A DNA stretch of 64,000 bases, from contig NC_079210.1 of assembly GCF_026745355.1 (NCBI RefSeq), positions 23,039,268-23,103,267 on the forward strand. Direction: 5' to 3'. This DNA is from Beta vulgaris subsp. vulgaris. Lineage: Eukaryota > Streptophyta > Magnoliopsida > Caryophyllales > Amaranthaceae. Shown one piece after another: positions 22,275 to 35,100 of this stretch; within the stretch, counting starts at the first letter, position 1, and every line of letters begins with the position of its first letter. The notes under the pieces were generated by a model. That model had not been told where the DNA came from. It searched no databases and saw only the letters and a list, made by a program, of their open reading frames with translations. The position numbers and the translations under genes were made by a program.

Positions 22275-22718
22275 CTAAACCCATAAATAAGATTAACACA
22301 TGCTTTGGTGGCTTTTACTTGAAAATGACTCAACAATCAACATAATCAGAATAATCACATCTGTCATAATGATTCATAACATTAGTCCTTTCGGACACAT
22401 ATAAAATACCATTATTCAATTATTCCTTTAATAATACACCATCGTTCATATAATAGCAAATACAGCAGGGCAAATCCCTAGTAATCATAACTAAAACATA
22501 TTTCATATATCTTTATCTAATTAACCTTTCAACATATCACAATTTTTATAAGGATTCCGAGTTTACCAACTTTAATATACAAAATATACATTATTCCCTT
22601 TAATGGATTTCTTAGCGGAAATCTAAACTTATGCTTTCATACTCTATCAATCATTTTCTTGTACTATTAAAAACAAACCCTTATGAAGAATCAATGACAT
22701 GACAACTTTCAATATAAC

Positions 22719-22832
22719 GATTTCCTTATCGGGAAGCCAATAACCATATATGATTCCTTATCAGGAATCTAATAACCAGATGCGATTCCTTACCAGGAAT
22801 CCAATAACAAGATACAATTCCTTATCGGGAAT
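22719..22832. repeat. Short tandem repeat with palindromic core
   Basis: Four copies of a roughly 34-base unit. Each contains GATTCCTTATCGGGAAT or a close variant, in which ATTCC and GGAAT form an inverted pair, followed by CCAATAACCAGAT. Confidence 0.7.
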
Positions 22833-23945
22833 TCAACATCGAAATTGGAGTGCATATAAAAGCATATAAGTATTGGTTTGAGATGCTTACTTCTAAAGAT
22901 AATCATGTTTGATAAAACATCAACAATGGCAAAAGGTCTCTCAGTTATAATTAACCAACGAGAGTTACTAAACCACTTACACAAAACGCATACTCTTTTA
23001 TATAAATAACTTATATTCTTTTACACTTCTTCAATCCACATTTATCTTGACAATGATAACAACGGTTATTAAGCACCAATAACAATTACAATAGGTCGCT
23101 CTCTTAGAATTAACTGAGGAGAATCATTTATGGGCCATGTCATCTCGTAAGTTCAATTCAAATTACCACTATAAATGACAACCGTAAATGGACCATAACA
23201 CTTCTAAAACTCGAAAAAAATATAGTGACCAAATCATAAGCGCACAATCTATGATTTGGGGTTTTAGGCCATAGATAAGACTCAGACAATCTCTCCTGAG
23301 TGTTTCACTCAAGACTAACTCAAAGTAAAAATAGTTAGTTTAAACCTGAGACAAACTAAAAGCAAAACTATGAAAACACAAATGTTTTTGTAGGCAATCT
23401 CAAAACTGGTCTCTATTGATCACTTGCTGTCCATATATAGAGAAATGGAGTAGGAAAACGAAGTAAAAACTCTTCAAAGCCACACCCTAAAATCTATCCA
23501 ACTTGGACAACTTTGGGAGTTACAAAACCCCCTTAATTTGCACCCTAATTGATGCTTAATCAATGTGCTACTACAACCTTGCTTAAACAAGCAAATGACA
23601 AGCCTACTAACCTCCTAATCACACGCCTAACACACTATCAAATGCCTATTATCACAGTTAATCTCTAAGCTTTATTACATGCTTAAATTAAAACAACAAA
23701 AACAAATAAATCATTTATGCTTATAACAGACCTATGAGTTGCGCAAAAACATGCCTACATCACGCCATATATGTTGGTGTTGCTTCATATTGGGCCTTTA
23801 ATCAACCATCCAAGTAACGCAAGTCACAAACTGAGGGTTGTAAACAATTGGAGAGAAACCAAGAGCTTCTAAAGCAAGCTAAGTGCAACACATTCATGAG
23901 CCAAAGAGCCTTTAAGTGGGCTTGACTTTGGATCACTCTTATTGG

Positions 23946-24100
23946 GTCTACATGAAAACACATACATGTTAATAGGCTTACATGAAGATGTAGATATTTT
24001 GGGCTTATATGAAGATGCAGACAAGTTACAGTTTAATTAGGCCTACATGAAAATGCATAAAGGCTAGATTCTAGACTTGCATAAAAATACATATAGGCTA
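23946..24100. repeat. Degenerate tandem repeat
   Basis: Repeated variants of GGCTTACATGAAGATGCA spaced about 40-50 bases apart, directly upstream of the hAT-like insertion. Decayed, with an uncertain unit. Confidence 0.4.
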
Positions 24101-24478
24101 GACTATGATTGAGCCCATGGGTGTTAATGAGCCAAGCCTGCTCGTGAACTAATCGAGCTTTGCTCAGTCAAGGTTCGGTCATAGCTCGGCTCGAGGGGGC
24201 TCGAATCGAGCTTGAGTTCGACTTTGTATGCCGACGAGTCAATCTTGAGCTAGCGTTGGCTCTACTCTAGAACTCGTGAATAGACTCAAAAATTCTTTAA
24301 ATAAGGATTTTTATGTAAAATATTAAGTGTCCCACCTTGTCTTATAGTGTAAATAATAGTTTTTTTTGTCTCCATAAACTGTTACTATCCTAGTTATACT
24401 TATGGTTTGATCTTGTCCCACATTGATACAAAAGATTAAGCCTACACTCTTTACAAAAGGAACAAAATGCTCGCAAAT

Positions 24479-25483
24479 TAGATCCTACACCGAGGTGTAG
24501 GATGAGCATCCTACACCTTGGTCATGTGGCTGGCTTTTGGCAGTATTTTTGAAAGTGGGCCAGCTTTTTCTCTCTTATCACTTGAAACAATTTTTTTAAT
24601 GTACAAATGCATATGGTTTGGTGTACAATAATATACAAGTGTACATTTGGGGATTTTCAGTGATCAAAGCAATGACCATCAGTGTACATTGTGATTTTAT
24701 TGAATTCCGGTATGAGACTGTAATTGTACATATTGAATTTCATTAGTGAACAAACATCAAACACACCAGTGTACAAAGATTGTAAATTACTCACTTGACA
24801 TATTTCGGTATAGGACTATAATTGTACATATTGAATTTCATTAGTGAGCAAACATCAACACACCTAGTGTACAAAGATTGCAAATTACTCACTTGACATC
24901 AGCTTTAGGAATTGGGTTACTTTCAGCTGGGGGGTTGTCATTGTACATTTTGATTTTATTAATGAACAACCACGAAGCCAAGAATGTACAAGGAGGTTGA
25001 GTGTGGAAAAGAGAGAACTGATGAATTTCGGTATGAGACTATAATTGTACATATTGAATTTCATTAGTGAACAAACATCAGAACACCGGTGTACAAAGAT
25101 TGCAAATTACTCACTTGACATCAGCTTTAGGAATTGGGTTACTTTCAGCTGGGGGGCTGTCATTGTACATTTTGATTTTGTTAATGAATAACCACGAAGC
25201 CAAGAATGTACAAGGAGGTTGAGTGTGAAAAAGAGAGAAGTGGTGAACAGTATATGGGGAGAAATGATGGCGGTTGACATCAAATCAGTTATTAAATGGT
25301 GAACAGTAACTGTCAAATCAGTTACTTTTTGAATTTTCGACATGTACACTGGATGTAATGGGAATGTACATTACCTGTCAAATCAATTACTTTTTTGCAT
25401 GTTGAATGGTGCGTTTCATTCTTTTTGCCTTGCGTTTTGGAGTTGGTGTAGGATGCTCATCCTACACCTGGGTCCATGATCTA
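24479..25483. mobile_element. Palindrome-ended (foldback-like) element
   Basis: Both ends carry the inverted pair GGTGTAGGATG-NN-CATCCTACACC (24494-24517 and 25445-25468), so each end can fold on itself as well as pair with the other. Outside these lie TAGATC (left) and GATCTA (right). No clean target duplication was found, so superfamily and exact ends are uncertain. Confidence 0.6.
24706..25255 (+). repeat. Tandem repeat with about 224-base unit, rich in TGTACA
   Basis: One partial (24706-24803) and two nearly full copies (24804-25027, 25028-25255) of a unit starting TCGGTATGAGACTATAATTG and containing several TGTACA words. It lies inside the foldback-like element. Confidence 0.85.
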
Positions 25484-25785
25484 CTAATTGCAAAATGCTA
25501 ACCTTTGTTTATATAATGTAAAAGGCTATTTCATAAAGTCCCGCATTGGTGGGAGAATGAAACATAAAGTTTTTGATCTCTACAAAATACTACTCCAAAT
25601 ACCAAGCTCGAAGTATATGGAGTGGCTCACGCTCAAGTCGAGCTGAGCCGAGCCGAGCTCGTATTCAATTTTCTCGAGTTCGAACCACGATTTTTGAGAT
25701 TGGGCCGAGCCGGATTTTTCCCATTTTGAGCCAATCCTATCTAGGCTCGGTCTCGATTCGCCTTGTTAACACCTGTAATTGGGCC

Positions 25786-26104
25786 TATGAAAATGCTAAG
25801 ATTGAATATATAAAAGAACACTTAAATTTTTCCAAAAGAAAGCAAAAGTAAAAGCAGTGAAAATCAAATGTCGACTACTTTATACGACAACAAAAGAAAA
25901 GAAATTGTATTCTACCCCTGGCGCTATTTCCATTTGAACTGTCATAGACAAACTCTTAATTCTTAAATACGACGCAACACGAAGTCTCTCCATTTCCCCG
26001 TCAACTATCCCATCCTTTCCTTCCCCCTCTCTCTCCTACACTCAATTTCATACTCTTTGAAACCAAAAAAAAACTTACTCGTTGCATCTCAACAAACGAT
26101 CCCA
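25786..26104 (+). promoter_or_regulatory. Proximal promoter and 5' leader of the kinase gene
   Basis: Between the hAT-like element and the start codon. Pyrimidine-rich CTCTCTCTCCTACACTC near 26030 fits a plant 5' untranslated region. No clear TATA box is visible. The first ATG in the right frame is at 26105. Confidence 0.45.
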
Positions 26105-29100
26105 ATGCTTCCTTCAAACATCGGATCTAGTAGAAGACTCGATATCAGCAGCTTAACGACATCGTTGCCAGCGCCAGCTTCAGTAGTAGTTGCCATTAAA
26201 GCGGAGCAAGACGTATCTAAAGAACCTTTAGCTTGGGCTCTCACTCATGTGGCTCGCCCCGGCGACTGCATTTCGCTGCTTGTTGTTTTTCCCGATAAAA
26301 GTTCTGGTGAAACTCTAATTCTGTTAATGAAATAATTCTCAGCATATGTAAACATCAAATGTGTAGAGAGAATAGAGATATTTTGTTTTTTATTTCTGTA
26401 GAGAAGTATTGAATGAATTACAGAAAGGAATATATAGACCTTGTTATTACAAAGATGATGTAATAATCTTTCTAACTATATTACAATGATGATGTAATAA
26501 ACTCTCTAACTGATATAACAAACTCCCTAGAATTCAGAACAGCTTCAAGTGCCAATCTGCCACATCAGCTTAGGTGATTTATATGTGTTGCTGCTTCAGC
26601 TTCATTGTACTTCAGCTTCAGCTATATCTTCAGCTGCAGCTATATCTTCAATACCCCCCTTAAGCTAGGGGTGGATGGATTATACATTCCTAGCTTGGAC
26701 ATTAACTTAGACAACTGAGGAGATGGCAATGTATTAGTTAAGATGTCAGCAAGCTGATCAGCTGTAGGGATATAGACAAGTTCCAAGAGACCTTCAATCA
26801 CCTTGTCTCTGGTAAAATGGATGTCAAGCTCGATGTGTTTTATCCGTTCATGTTGAACTGGATTCTTCCCTAGATGAATAGCAGATTGATTGTTACAGTT
26901 AAGTTTGACAGGAGACAAATCAGTAACACCCAACTCATTGAGCAGCCTAACAAGCCATGTTATTTCAGAGGCTACTGCTGCCATAGCTCGATACTCAGCT
27001 TCAGAGGATGACTTAGAAACAATAGATTGTTTCTTTGATTTCCAAGAGATGGGGCTATTACCTAGTAACATGAGATAGCATGTGACTGATCTTCGAGTAT
27101 TGGGACATGCTGCCAATCAGAGTCAGAGTAACCTTGCAAGGTTAACTATTTGGTTGCTTGTAATAAGATGCCTTGGCGAACTGTGCCAGCAATGTATCTG
27201 AGTAAATGCTGGAGAGCTTGAACATGAGAAACCTTGGGAGCATGAAGGAATTGGCTAAGTGTTTGAACAGTAAAGGAAATAGCTGGCCTGGTGTGAGTAA
27301 GAAAGTTTAACTTTCCTACTAAGCATCTATAGAGAAAAGGGTCAGAATAAGGAGAGTCATCATCAACTAGCAACTTGATATTCAAAGGCAGAGGGGTTTT
27401 AGTTGATTTGGATACATCAAATTCACAATCAGCTAGTTCCTTAGTAAACTTTCTTTGACTCAAGATGATCCCTTGTGAGATCCTGGACACCTCAATACCA
27501 AGAAAGAAGCTTAAAGGACCTAAATCCTTTATACTGAAAACTGCATGTAGATGAGCCTTGAGAGTATGAATTAGATCAATACTAGGGCTTGTGAGGATGA
27601 TGTCATCCACATAAACTGCAGCTATGCACATTTGTGAGTCACTCTTGTAGATAAAGAGTGAATAATCATTCTGTTGTATAATATGAGCACTATAAGAGGG
27701 GGGGTGAATTATAGTGAGAGAATAAGCTATACTTTTTGCGGAATTAAAAGTAAACTTGTGAACAAACAATGGGAACACGAGAAATTTTACGAGGAAAAAC
27801 TTCCTAGGCCTAGTAGGAAGAAACAACCTCGACCACAAGGGATTTTAAATAACTTTCCACTATAATAGGCCAAAACAACTCTGATTACAACCTATTACTT
27901 TTCTCTTGATTCTCAACTTAAGTCACTCAACTCAAGTTCCAAACGACAGTTCCCACAACTGACGTTTTCTCTCAAACTTCACTCGAAGTTCCTTTCTCTT
28001 TCTCTTTCTCTTTCTCTTGCTTCACTCAAAGCTTTCTCACACTTACAAAGAGTTCACTCAAACCCTTTTCTCAAAAATACACTTTATAAAATAATGGAAA
28101 AGTAATAAACTCGATTAATGTAAGTATGAATTCTGTTAAGGAAAAGGCACTGACACTTTAGATAACTTAAGACAAATTAACTAGGTCAGACACAATTTTG
28201 CTCAAATGAATTAGGCGCCTATTTATAGACAATTAAGACAAGACATTATCACCACTAAGTTAGACCATTATCCCATGATCTCCATGATGTTTTAATTAAT
28301 TAATTAAATTAAATTAATTATTCCATGTCATGTAAAACATCCACTAATCCACTACTTCACTTCATAGAAGCAGTAACACATTACGTGGTTTTTACAAACT
28401 TGGAGATTAATTAAAATTATTTAATTAAATAAATACTTGGAGGATAATTAACTAAGCCACTAACTCCACTAACTACATAAAACGTGTAGCTGTAGGTTTT
28501 AGGCGTGCAATCTAATTTTTAGGAAATAAATAAATAAAATACTTTAGCGAGTTTTTAAGAAAAATATATTTTTCTTTTATAAAACCGGAAATAACAGTTT
28601 TATATTTAAAAAATCCGAAACATTTTAAAAACCGGAAATATTAAATTTTCGAAAACTAAATCTTTTAAATAAAATATAAAAGATAAAATATAAACTATAG
28701 AAAGATAATATTCAAAAATCAGCTAATTTAAAATCAGAAAATCTTTTTAAAATCTTTTCCTAACAAACTTAAACTAACTTCCTAAAATAGTGGATCTTAG
28801 TCAAAATATCCCTAAATACTCTAACAACTATATTGGGCACATATTTCACTTAGGCGCACAATATTAGAGTTCCTTAGGAGTTCCTAAATTAGTTTTAAGT
28901 CTTGTTCCCTAACCTTTAAGTCTTGCTCCCTAACCTTTAAGTCTTGTTCCCTAACCTTTAAGTCTTGTTCCTTAACCTTGTTCCTATAGTGCCAGGTTTG
29001 TTCCTTTCATGGGAACAGAACCAAGTTCCTTTGAGAATTCACCACGAACTTAATTAAGCTTTTACTCAACCTTAACAAGAAGATTAATAAATACCCTAAT

Positions 29101-32100
29101 GTATTCTAATCTTCATTCCATGCTTGATTCTTCATCTCTCGAACATCTTTACTTCGATCTTGATTAATTCTCCGCTTTAATCTTCAATCAAGTATTCTCT
29201 TAGCTCGAGCATGAATTACCTTGCAACCACATAAATAAAATATACTATGTCTTTTGTGGTTAGGTCATCTTCAAAACTCAAGGGTCAACACATTCTTGCT
29301 TTGAACAAATCCTTGAAGTTCAATTCTGAGTGTAATCTGGCAAACCATTGTCTACAGGCTTGTTTGAGGCCATATAATGATTTAAGTTTGCAAACCTTCT
29401 TATCAGGATTAGGTACTCCTTTAGGCATGTTCATATAGACCTCTTCATCCAATGTGCCATGGAGGAAGGCATTATTGATGTCAAGTTGGTGAATCTCCCA
29501 CTGAAAACAAGATGCTAGAGCCAATATACACCTTACTGTTGCCATTTTAACAACAGGAGAGAAGGTTTCTGCATAATCCAACCCATATTTCTGAGTGTAT
29601 CCTTTAGCAACTAAACGAGCTTTGTACCTTTCCAAGGTCCCATCTTTCTTTAATTTAACTTTAAATACCCATTTACAACCAATTGACTTCTTTCCTTTAG
29701 GAAGAGTAGTAACAAGACATGTCTTGTTAGATTCTAGAGCATTCAGCTCTTTAGACATAGCATCTCTCCATTCTTGATGTTGAGAGGCTTCAAGATAACT
29801 TACAGGTTCAGTGAGTTTAGAAAGTTGAGAGATAAAAGCCTGAGCTTGGGCAGGGAAGGCATCATAATGGATCAGATTACACCAGTGAGAAGAAGTGGTG
29901 CACACATAGTCAGTCAGCCAAGTAGGTGGAGCAGTAGACCTACTAGACCTTTTAGGTTCAGGGTGAGTAGAAGTAGGAGAGTTTGTGGGTGGAGAAGTAG
30001 GATAAGAAGGAGGAGAGTTGATGATGGCAGGGTTATGGAAGGATGTAGTTGTAGTAGGAGGGTTGTTTGTAGTAGGAGGGCTGGATGTAGTTGTGAACCA
30101 AGGAGGTGTATTGGATGCAGAAGCAGATGGAGATGCTAAGGCATCAGGTAGAACAATTGGTGAAGAGAAATCTAAATGAGTCTTGGTAGGTAGGAAGATA
30201 GGAGAAGATAAATTAGGTGATGGTGAAAGATGAAATGGTAAATGTTTCTCATGAAAGGTCACATCTCTAGAAACAAAGATTTTATTTGTTTCTAGATTGA
30301 GTAGTTTATAAGCCTTCTGTCCAGTTGGATACCCAAGCAAAACACAAGGAATTGCTCTAGGATCAAATTTAGCTCTATGAGCCTTGAGAGTTGATGCAAA
30401 AGCAAAGCAGCGAAAAACCTTTAAATGAGTGTATCCTGGCTTCTTCCCATGAAGTTTCTCATAAGGTGAGATGTATTGCAAACAACTGAGGGGCATCCTA
30501 TTAATAAGATGTGTGGCTGTAAGCAAGCATTCACCACAATACTCAGCTGGTACACCAGATTGAAAGAAAAGAGCTCTTGCAGTTTCTAGGAGATGCCTAT
30601 GTTTCCTCTCCACTACCCCATTCTGTTAAGGAGAGTCTGAACAACTTCTTTGGTGCAATATGCCATGTTTGTGAAATAGAGAAAGAATCTTGCCTTCACA
30701 CAACTCTTTGGCATTATCAGTTCTAATGCACTTCACCGGTAAAGAAAACTGAGTGTGGATAACATTCACCAGAAATTCCAATATATCAACAACATCAGTT
30801 TTATTATGCATAAGAAAAGTCCATGTGTGCCTGGACAAATCATCAACAACAGTTAAGAAATAGACATGATTATCATGAGTTTTGACCTTGTAGGGGCCCC
30901 AGGTATCTACATGAAGAAGATCAAAGCAATGACAGCTCATAGTTGTGCTTAAAGGAAAAGGTTTTCTAGTGTGTTTGGCCTTAGGACACACTTGACATAT
31001 ACTGTCAACACAACAACTATTGACAGGAAACTTAGGATCAATATGATGCAGTTTATTAAATGGTAAGTGTCCAAGTCTCAGATGCCAAAGCTTGGCTTCT
31101 TCACTTGCTGTTGCTACATTTGCTGTTGAAGATATAGGTGATGTTGTTTGTTCAACAGCATACAACCCTGCATCAAGCTTACCAAGAACCAAAGAACCTG
31201 TCTGTGAGTGCCCCTGAAGCAGACATTTATCATGTGAAAAGATGATATCACAATCCATGTCAGCACACAACTTATGAGTGGATATGAGATTAAAATGTAG
31301 GCCAGGCACATGTAATACATTTTGTAACAACACTCCATTTGCTAGCTTTATAGAACCAATATGTTTTACTTCCACTCTCTTCCCATCAGCCACTGTTATT
31401 GTGTTTGGTTCTTTGTCAAAAGTGTAGTATGTCTCAAATTATTCAAGATTTGAGCATATATGATCAGTAGCACCACTATCTACAATCCACTTTGAATTCA
31501 AACATGATATAAGACATGTACCTGCTACATTAGCCATAGAAGTCGAGGGAGTAATGGTCTGATGATCTTTGTGTTGTTTCACCAATGCTATGAAATGTTG
31601 GTATTGAGATTTGGTAAGGTGAGGTGCAGCTTCATCATCTTCATCTGATGCAACAAGTTCATCATCACCATAGACTACAACAACAACTTTCTTCCCCTTG
31701 ATGAATTTGTTACCAGCATTCTAATGCTTAGAAGGATAGCCATGAACTTTCCAGCATCTCTCAATGGAATGTCCTGGCATCTTGCAATGATTACAGTAAA
31801 ATGAATTAAGTTTCTTCCCATAGCCAGAAACAGGAGTAGGATAAGATTTCCCTGTATTGACAGAGAATGAATCACTCTTCTTGTCTTCTACTGCATTAAA
31901 TGCCATAGTAGGAACTGTATTAGCCTCAGTAATTTCTCTTTGCTTTTCATCCTGCACTAAGAGATTATAAGGTATAGAAATTGAAGGTAAAGGCATCGTC
32001 ATGAAAATATTAGTTCGAACTGCAGCATGTTACACATCAAGTTTCATGAGAAACTGAATCAACCTCTCATCTTGTTGTGTCTTATGAAACTTTTTAGTTA

Positions 32101-35100
32101 GTTCACAAGTACAACCATTGTAATTACAAGTTGGAAGAGGATTAGCTGAGTTAATCTGCTCCCAAATCACCTTTATTTTCGTAAAAAATTCAGCAACAGA
32201 AGAAGAACCTTGTTCAATGTGTTTTAGTGATTGTTGTATTGAATATAATTGTGGACCTGAGATGATAGAATACCTATCCTCAAGATCTTTCCCAATCTCA
32301 CTTGCTGTTGAGAAGTATAACACACTTTTAGCAAGTGTATTATCTAAAGATCTCAAGATGTAAGATATAATCATGTTGTTGCACCTCTCCCATGCTGAAT
32401 ATAGAGGATCAGTAGGTCCTGGTTTCTTCAGACTTCCATCAACAAATGCAATCTTATTTTTCATAGACAATGCTAGTAACATTCCTCTCTTCCAATCAGC
32501 AAAGTTATCACCATTAAAATTTTCAGAAACCAAAGGTACAGTGACATTTTCAGATGGATGAATGTAATACACAGATGTAGGATCTTGTAGTGGATTTATG
32601 AGAGGTGGTGAACTTTGATTTTGTTCTTGATTTTCAGGCATTTTTGAGAAAATGAGGTTAAATTGTTTCGATAGTTCATGCAATCGCAAGAAAGCAACAA
32701 TCAATTCAATGAATATCAAGATTGAAACAATCAACAGATTGTATTGAAATTGAGTTTCAGATGATAAAAAAAAAACAGATCATATTCATCAAAGATTATC
32801 AGAATTTTCATTTACTTTATCAAGAAAATTCAAAATTGAGCAAAAATACTCAAAATTATCAACTAGTAATGCATTGATTTAGAAAGAACCTGGAAGATGT
32901 TCATTAGATTGAAGAACAGAATCTGAAAAATTGTGCGGAAATCAGTTGAATTTGAACAGGATACATGCCTGCTCTGATACCATGAAATAATTCTCAGAAT
33001 ATGTAAACATCAAATGTGTAGAGAGAATATAGAGATTTTGTTTTTTATTTCTGTAGAGAAGTATTGAATGAATTACAGAAAGGTATATATAGACCTTGTT
33101 ATTACAAAGATGATGTAATAATCTCTCTAACTATATTACAATGATGATGTAATAAACTCTCTAACTGATATAACAAACTCCCTAGAATTGAGGAAGGTTG
33201 TTACAGCTTCAACTGCCAATCTGCCACATCAGCTTAGGTGATTTATATGTGCTGCTGCTTCAGCTTCATTGTACTTCAGCTTCAGCTATATCTTCAGCTG
33301 CAGCTATATCTTCAATAGTTAACACATGGTTTATGATTTCTTAAGCCTCGTTCTTTTCAACTTACATTTAATTCAGTTTCATTAAATTTAATTCAGCAAA
33401 TTTCAGCTTAATAGAACAGTGATTTATATTTCAATTCAATTTGATTGAATTATCGTGGAATGATTCTATAGGCCGGAGATTATGGAATTTTCCTCGTCTT
33501 ACCGGGAATTGTGCCGGCTTGGAGGGCGGGAACTTACCCGAGAAGATATGCGAGATTTCTGAATCTTGTTCTCAGATGGCCCTTCAATTTAATAATCAAA
33601 TTCAGGTAATATAATTATTTCAAATTCAGTTTTAGAATTGCAGTAATCTAATTAAACAGAGGAAACTTGTTATTTTGGAACTTCTATGAGATCATACATA
33701 ACTTCAATTCGTGGGTGTACAGTTTGGTATGGAACATTTACATGTTGATGGTGGGCATAAATTAGAGGAAAAATTGTCATGACTAATATCAAATTTTACA
33801 TTGTATGTCAGAATTATTCTATAATAATCTCAACTCTTGAAGGAGCATTATCAATATAATTCGAATTATTAATTTTTTTAATTTATTCGTGAAGGAAAAA
33901 ATGCAAAAATTGAATATTTTACAGAGCTAGAATGGATTCATTTAAACAAAAAATTGATAGTTTGGATTATATTGAGAAAGTTCCACACAAGTTAATTAGA
34001 TGACTTTTTTAGAAGATAAATGAAAGTTTTAACTAATTTTAGAGGATGAAGAGTCAAATTTTGTAATTGGTGTTTACGTTTAAGGACTGAATGAGGCGTT
34101 TGGACCAAAAAACTCCAGTTAAGAAAAAACTAGTTGGAGAAGATGATGATTGAGAATGTTGCATGAAATGCTAATTAGCTCTCTACCAAACATATCTGTA
34201 CAAGAAGCTAAAATAATCAAGTAGGCAAAACGATTAACATTATCAGCTGCAACTAATAAATTACATCTGCTAATATAATTGTTAGTGTCATATGTAAAAA
34301 GAAAGATAATATCATCAAATATTTGGGATCCATTACTTAGCCATTATTAAATATTTCAATTATCCGTGACCTTATTATATGCTGCTTGTACAGTTATACT
34401 AATGCGGTGAATGATTTTCAATTTAAAATTTGTCTGATCATTGAATTTATTTTGTCTTTTCTCTACTCTAAGTTTATAATATAAATTGGGAATTCACCTT
34501 TTCGCTTTTCAGTCTTATTTATGTGCAACTTTACATTGAAATCAATTTGGCGCTTAAGGAAAAGTTCCGGTACTTGTAATTGTGAACGATATTTGCTTAC
34601 GTGTCATTCTGCTACTTTATACTTTAGTCGTTACGCATACGGAGGGAAGACATTATATCGTACTGTATTGCTTAATTAAGAGCATGCCCCCTCATGTTCA
34701 AAAACTAAACTTCTATTATCGTCCTGAAATTACTTGAAATCGTCTCAATTACTATGTAAATGCACCTTTATACCCTTGGCTATTTTTACAACTCTCTATC
34801 CACCACCACTTAAAATCACTAACCACCAATCGCTACCTCCATGGCTCCAACCCACCGACGACACCACAGACGACAACAATGTCTTCCGACGAGGTAAAAT
34901 TTTTTTTTAACGAATTCCATGGGGCTAACGTGCAGGCCACACGTTAGGCTCATGGTATTTGTCAAAAAAAGAATTACTAGATGGGAGAAAATATGAAAGA
35001 AGAGAAGTTAAGTTGGGGTAAAAATAAAAAAATATATAGTAAGAGTATAATGGTACTTTTAGAGGGGAGTTGGGGCAATTTTAAGTAACTTGGGGGAAAC

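Larger units (their letters stand above)
22275..24107. other. Non-coding region with local repeats
   Basis: No coding region is supported. The composition, with a TATA-like CTATATATGG on the minus strand near 23440 followed by a leader-like stretch, suggests retroelement LTR debris. No termini or target duplications were found. Confidence 0.35.
24116..25777. mobile_element. hAT-like non-autonomous element (1,662 bp)
   Basis: The ends are CATGGGTGTTAA and the inverted TACAGGTGTTAA, flanked by ATTGAGCC (24108-24115) and ATTGGGCC (25778-25785), an 8-bp target duplication with one difference, as expected for hAT. Both subterminal regions are rich in GAGCTCG and GGCTCGAG words (24120-24290 and 25610-25765). 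No transposase is encoded. A separate palindrome-ended element sits inside. The right end lies about 330 bases upstream of the kinase start codon. Confidence 0.7.
26660..31500 (-). pseudogene. Copia pol (protease, integrase, RT, RNase H), interrupted
   Basis: On the minus strand: protease with intact [13 protein letters not shown] (about 31480); integrase zinc segment [14 protein letters not shown] to CQVCPKAKH; catalytic Asp in [10 protein letters not shown], Asp in CIRTDNAKE and Glu in [11 protein letters not shown] from [15 protein letters not shown] to [11 protein letters not shown]; and, after the solo [16 protein letters not shown] and FLGIEVSR; RNase H ends the chain ([19 protein letters not shown]). 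Stops lie at about 31438 and at 30623-30625, where one base separates TAA from a Gln codon. A one-base shift precedes the solo LTR (27672-29290), and another lies near 27130. Pol would copy and integrate the element; this copy cannot. Confidence 0.92.
26328..33317 (-). mobile_element. Ty1/Copia retrotransposon in kinase intron 1 (6,990 bp)
   Basis: LTRs at 26328-26653 and 32983-33317 differ by about six substitutions and one short indel by eye. The flanking 5-bp target duplication GTTAA (26323-26327, 33318-33322) is perfect. On the minus strand the LTR starts TATTGAAG and ends ATTTCA, a TA..CA pair rather than TG..CA. A Met-tRNA primer binding site directly abuts the 5' LTR, and a purine tract abuts the 3' LTR. 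Internal order is gag, protease, integrase, RT, RNase H, as in Copia. Several nonsense codons and a solo-LTR insertion in RT inactivate it. It is antisense to the host gene and begins 21 bases after the splice donor. Confidence 0.95.

Noticed and set aside
26057..26104. Upstream TTG-start extension of the kinase ORF
   Set aside because: TTG is not a usual plant start. The first in-frame ATG is at 26105 and the upstream sequence looks like a leader.
29774..30139. Arg-rich plus-strand ORF inside the Copia element
   Set aside because: Antisense shadow of the Pro/Ser/Thr-rich linker between integrase and RT.
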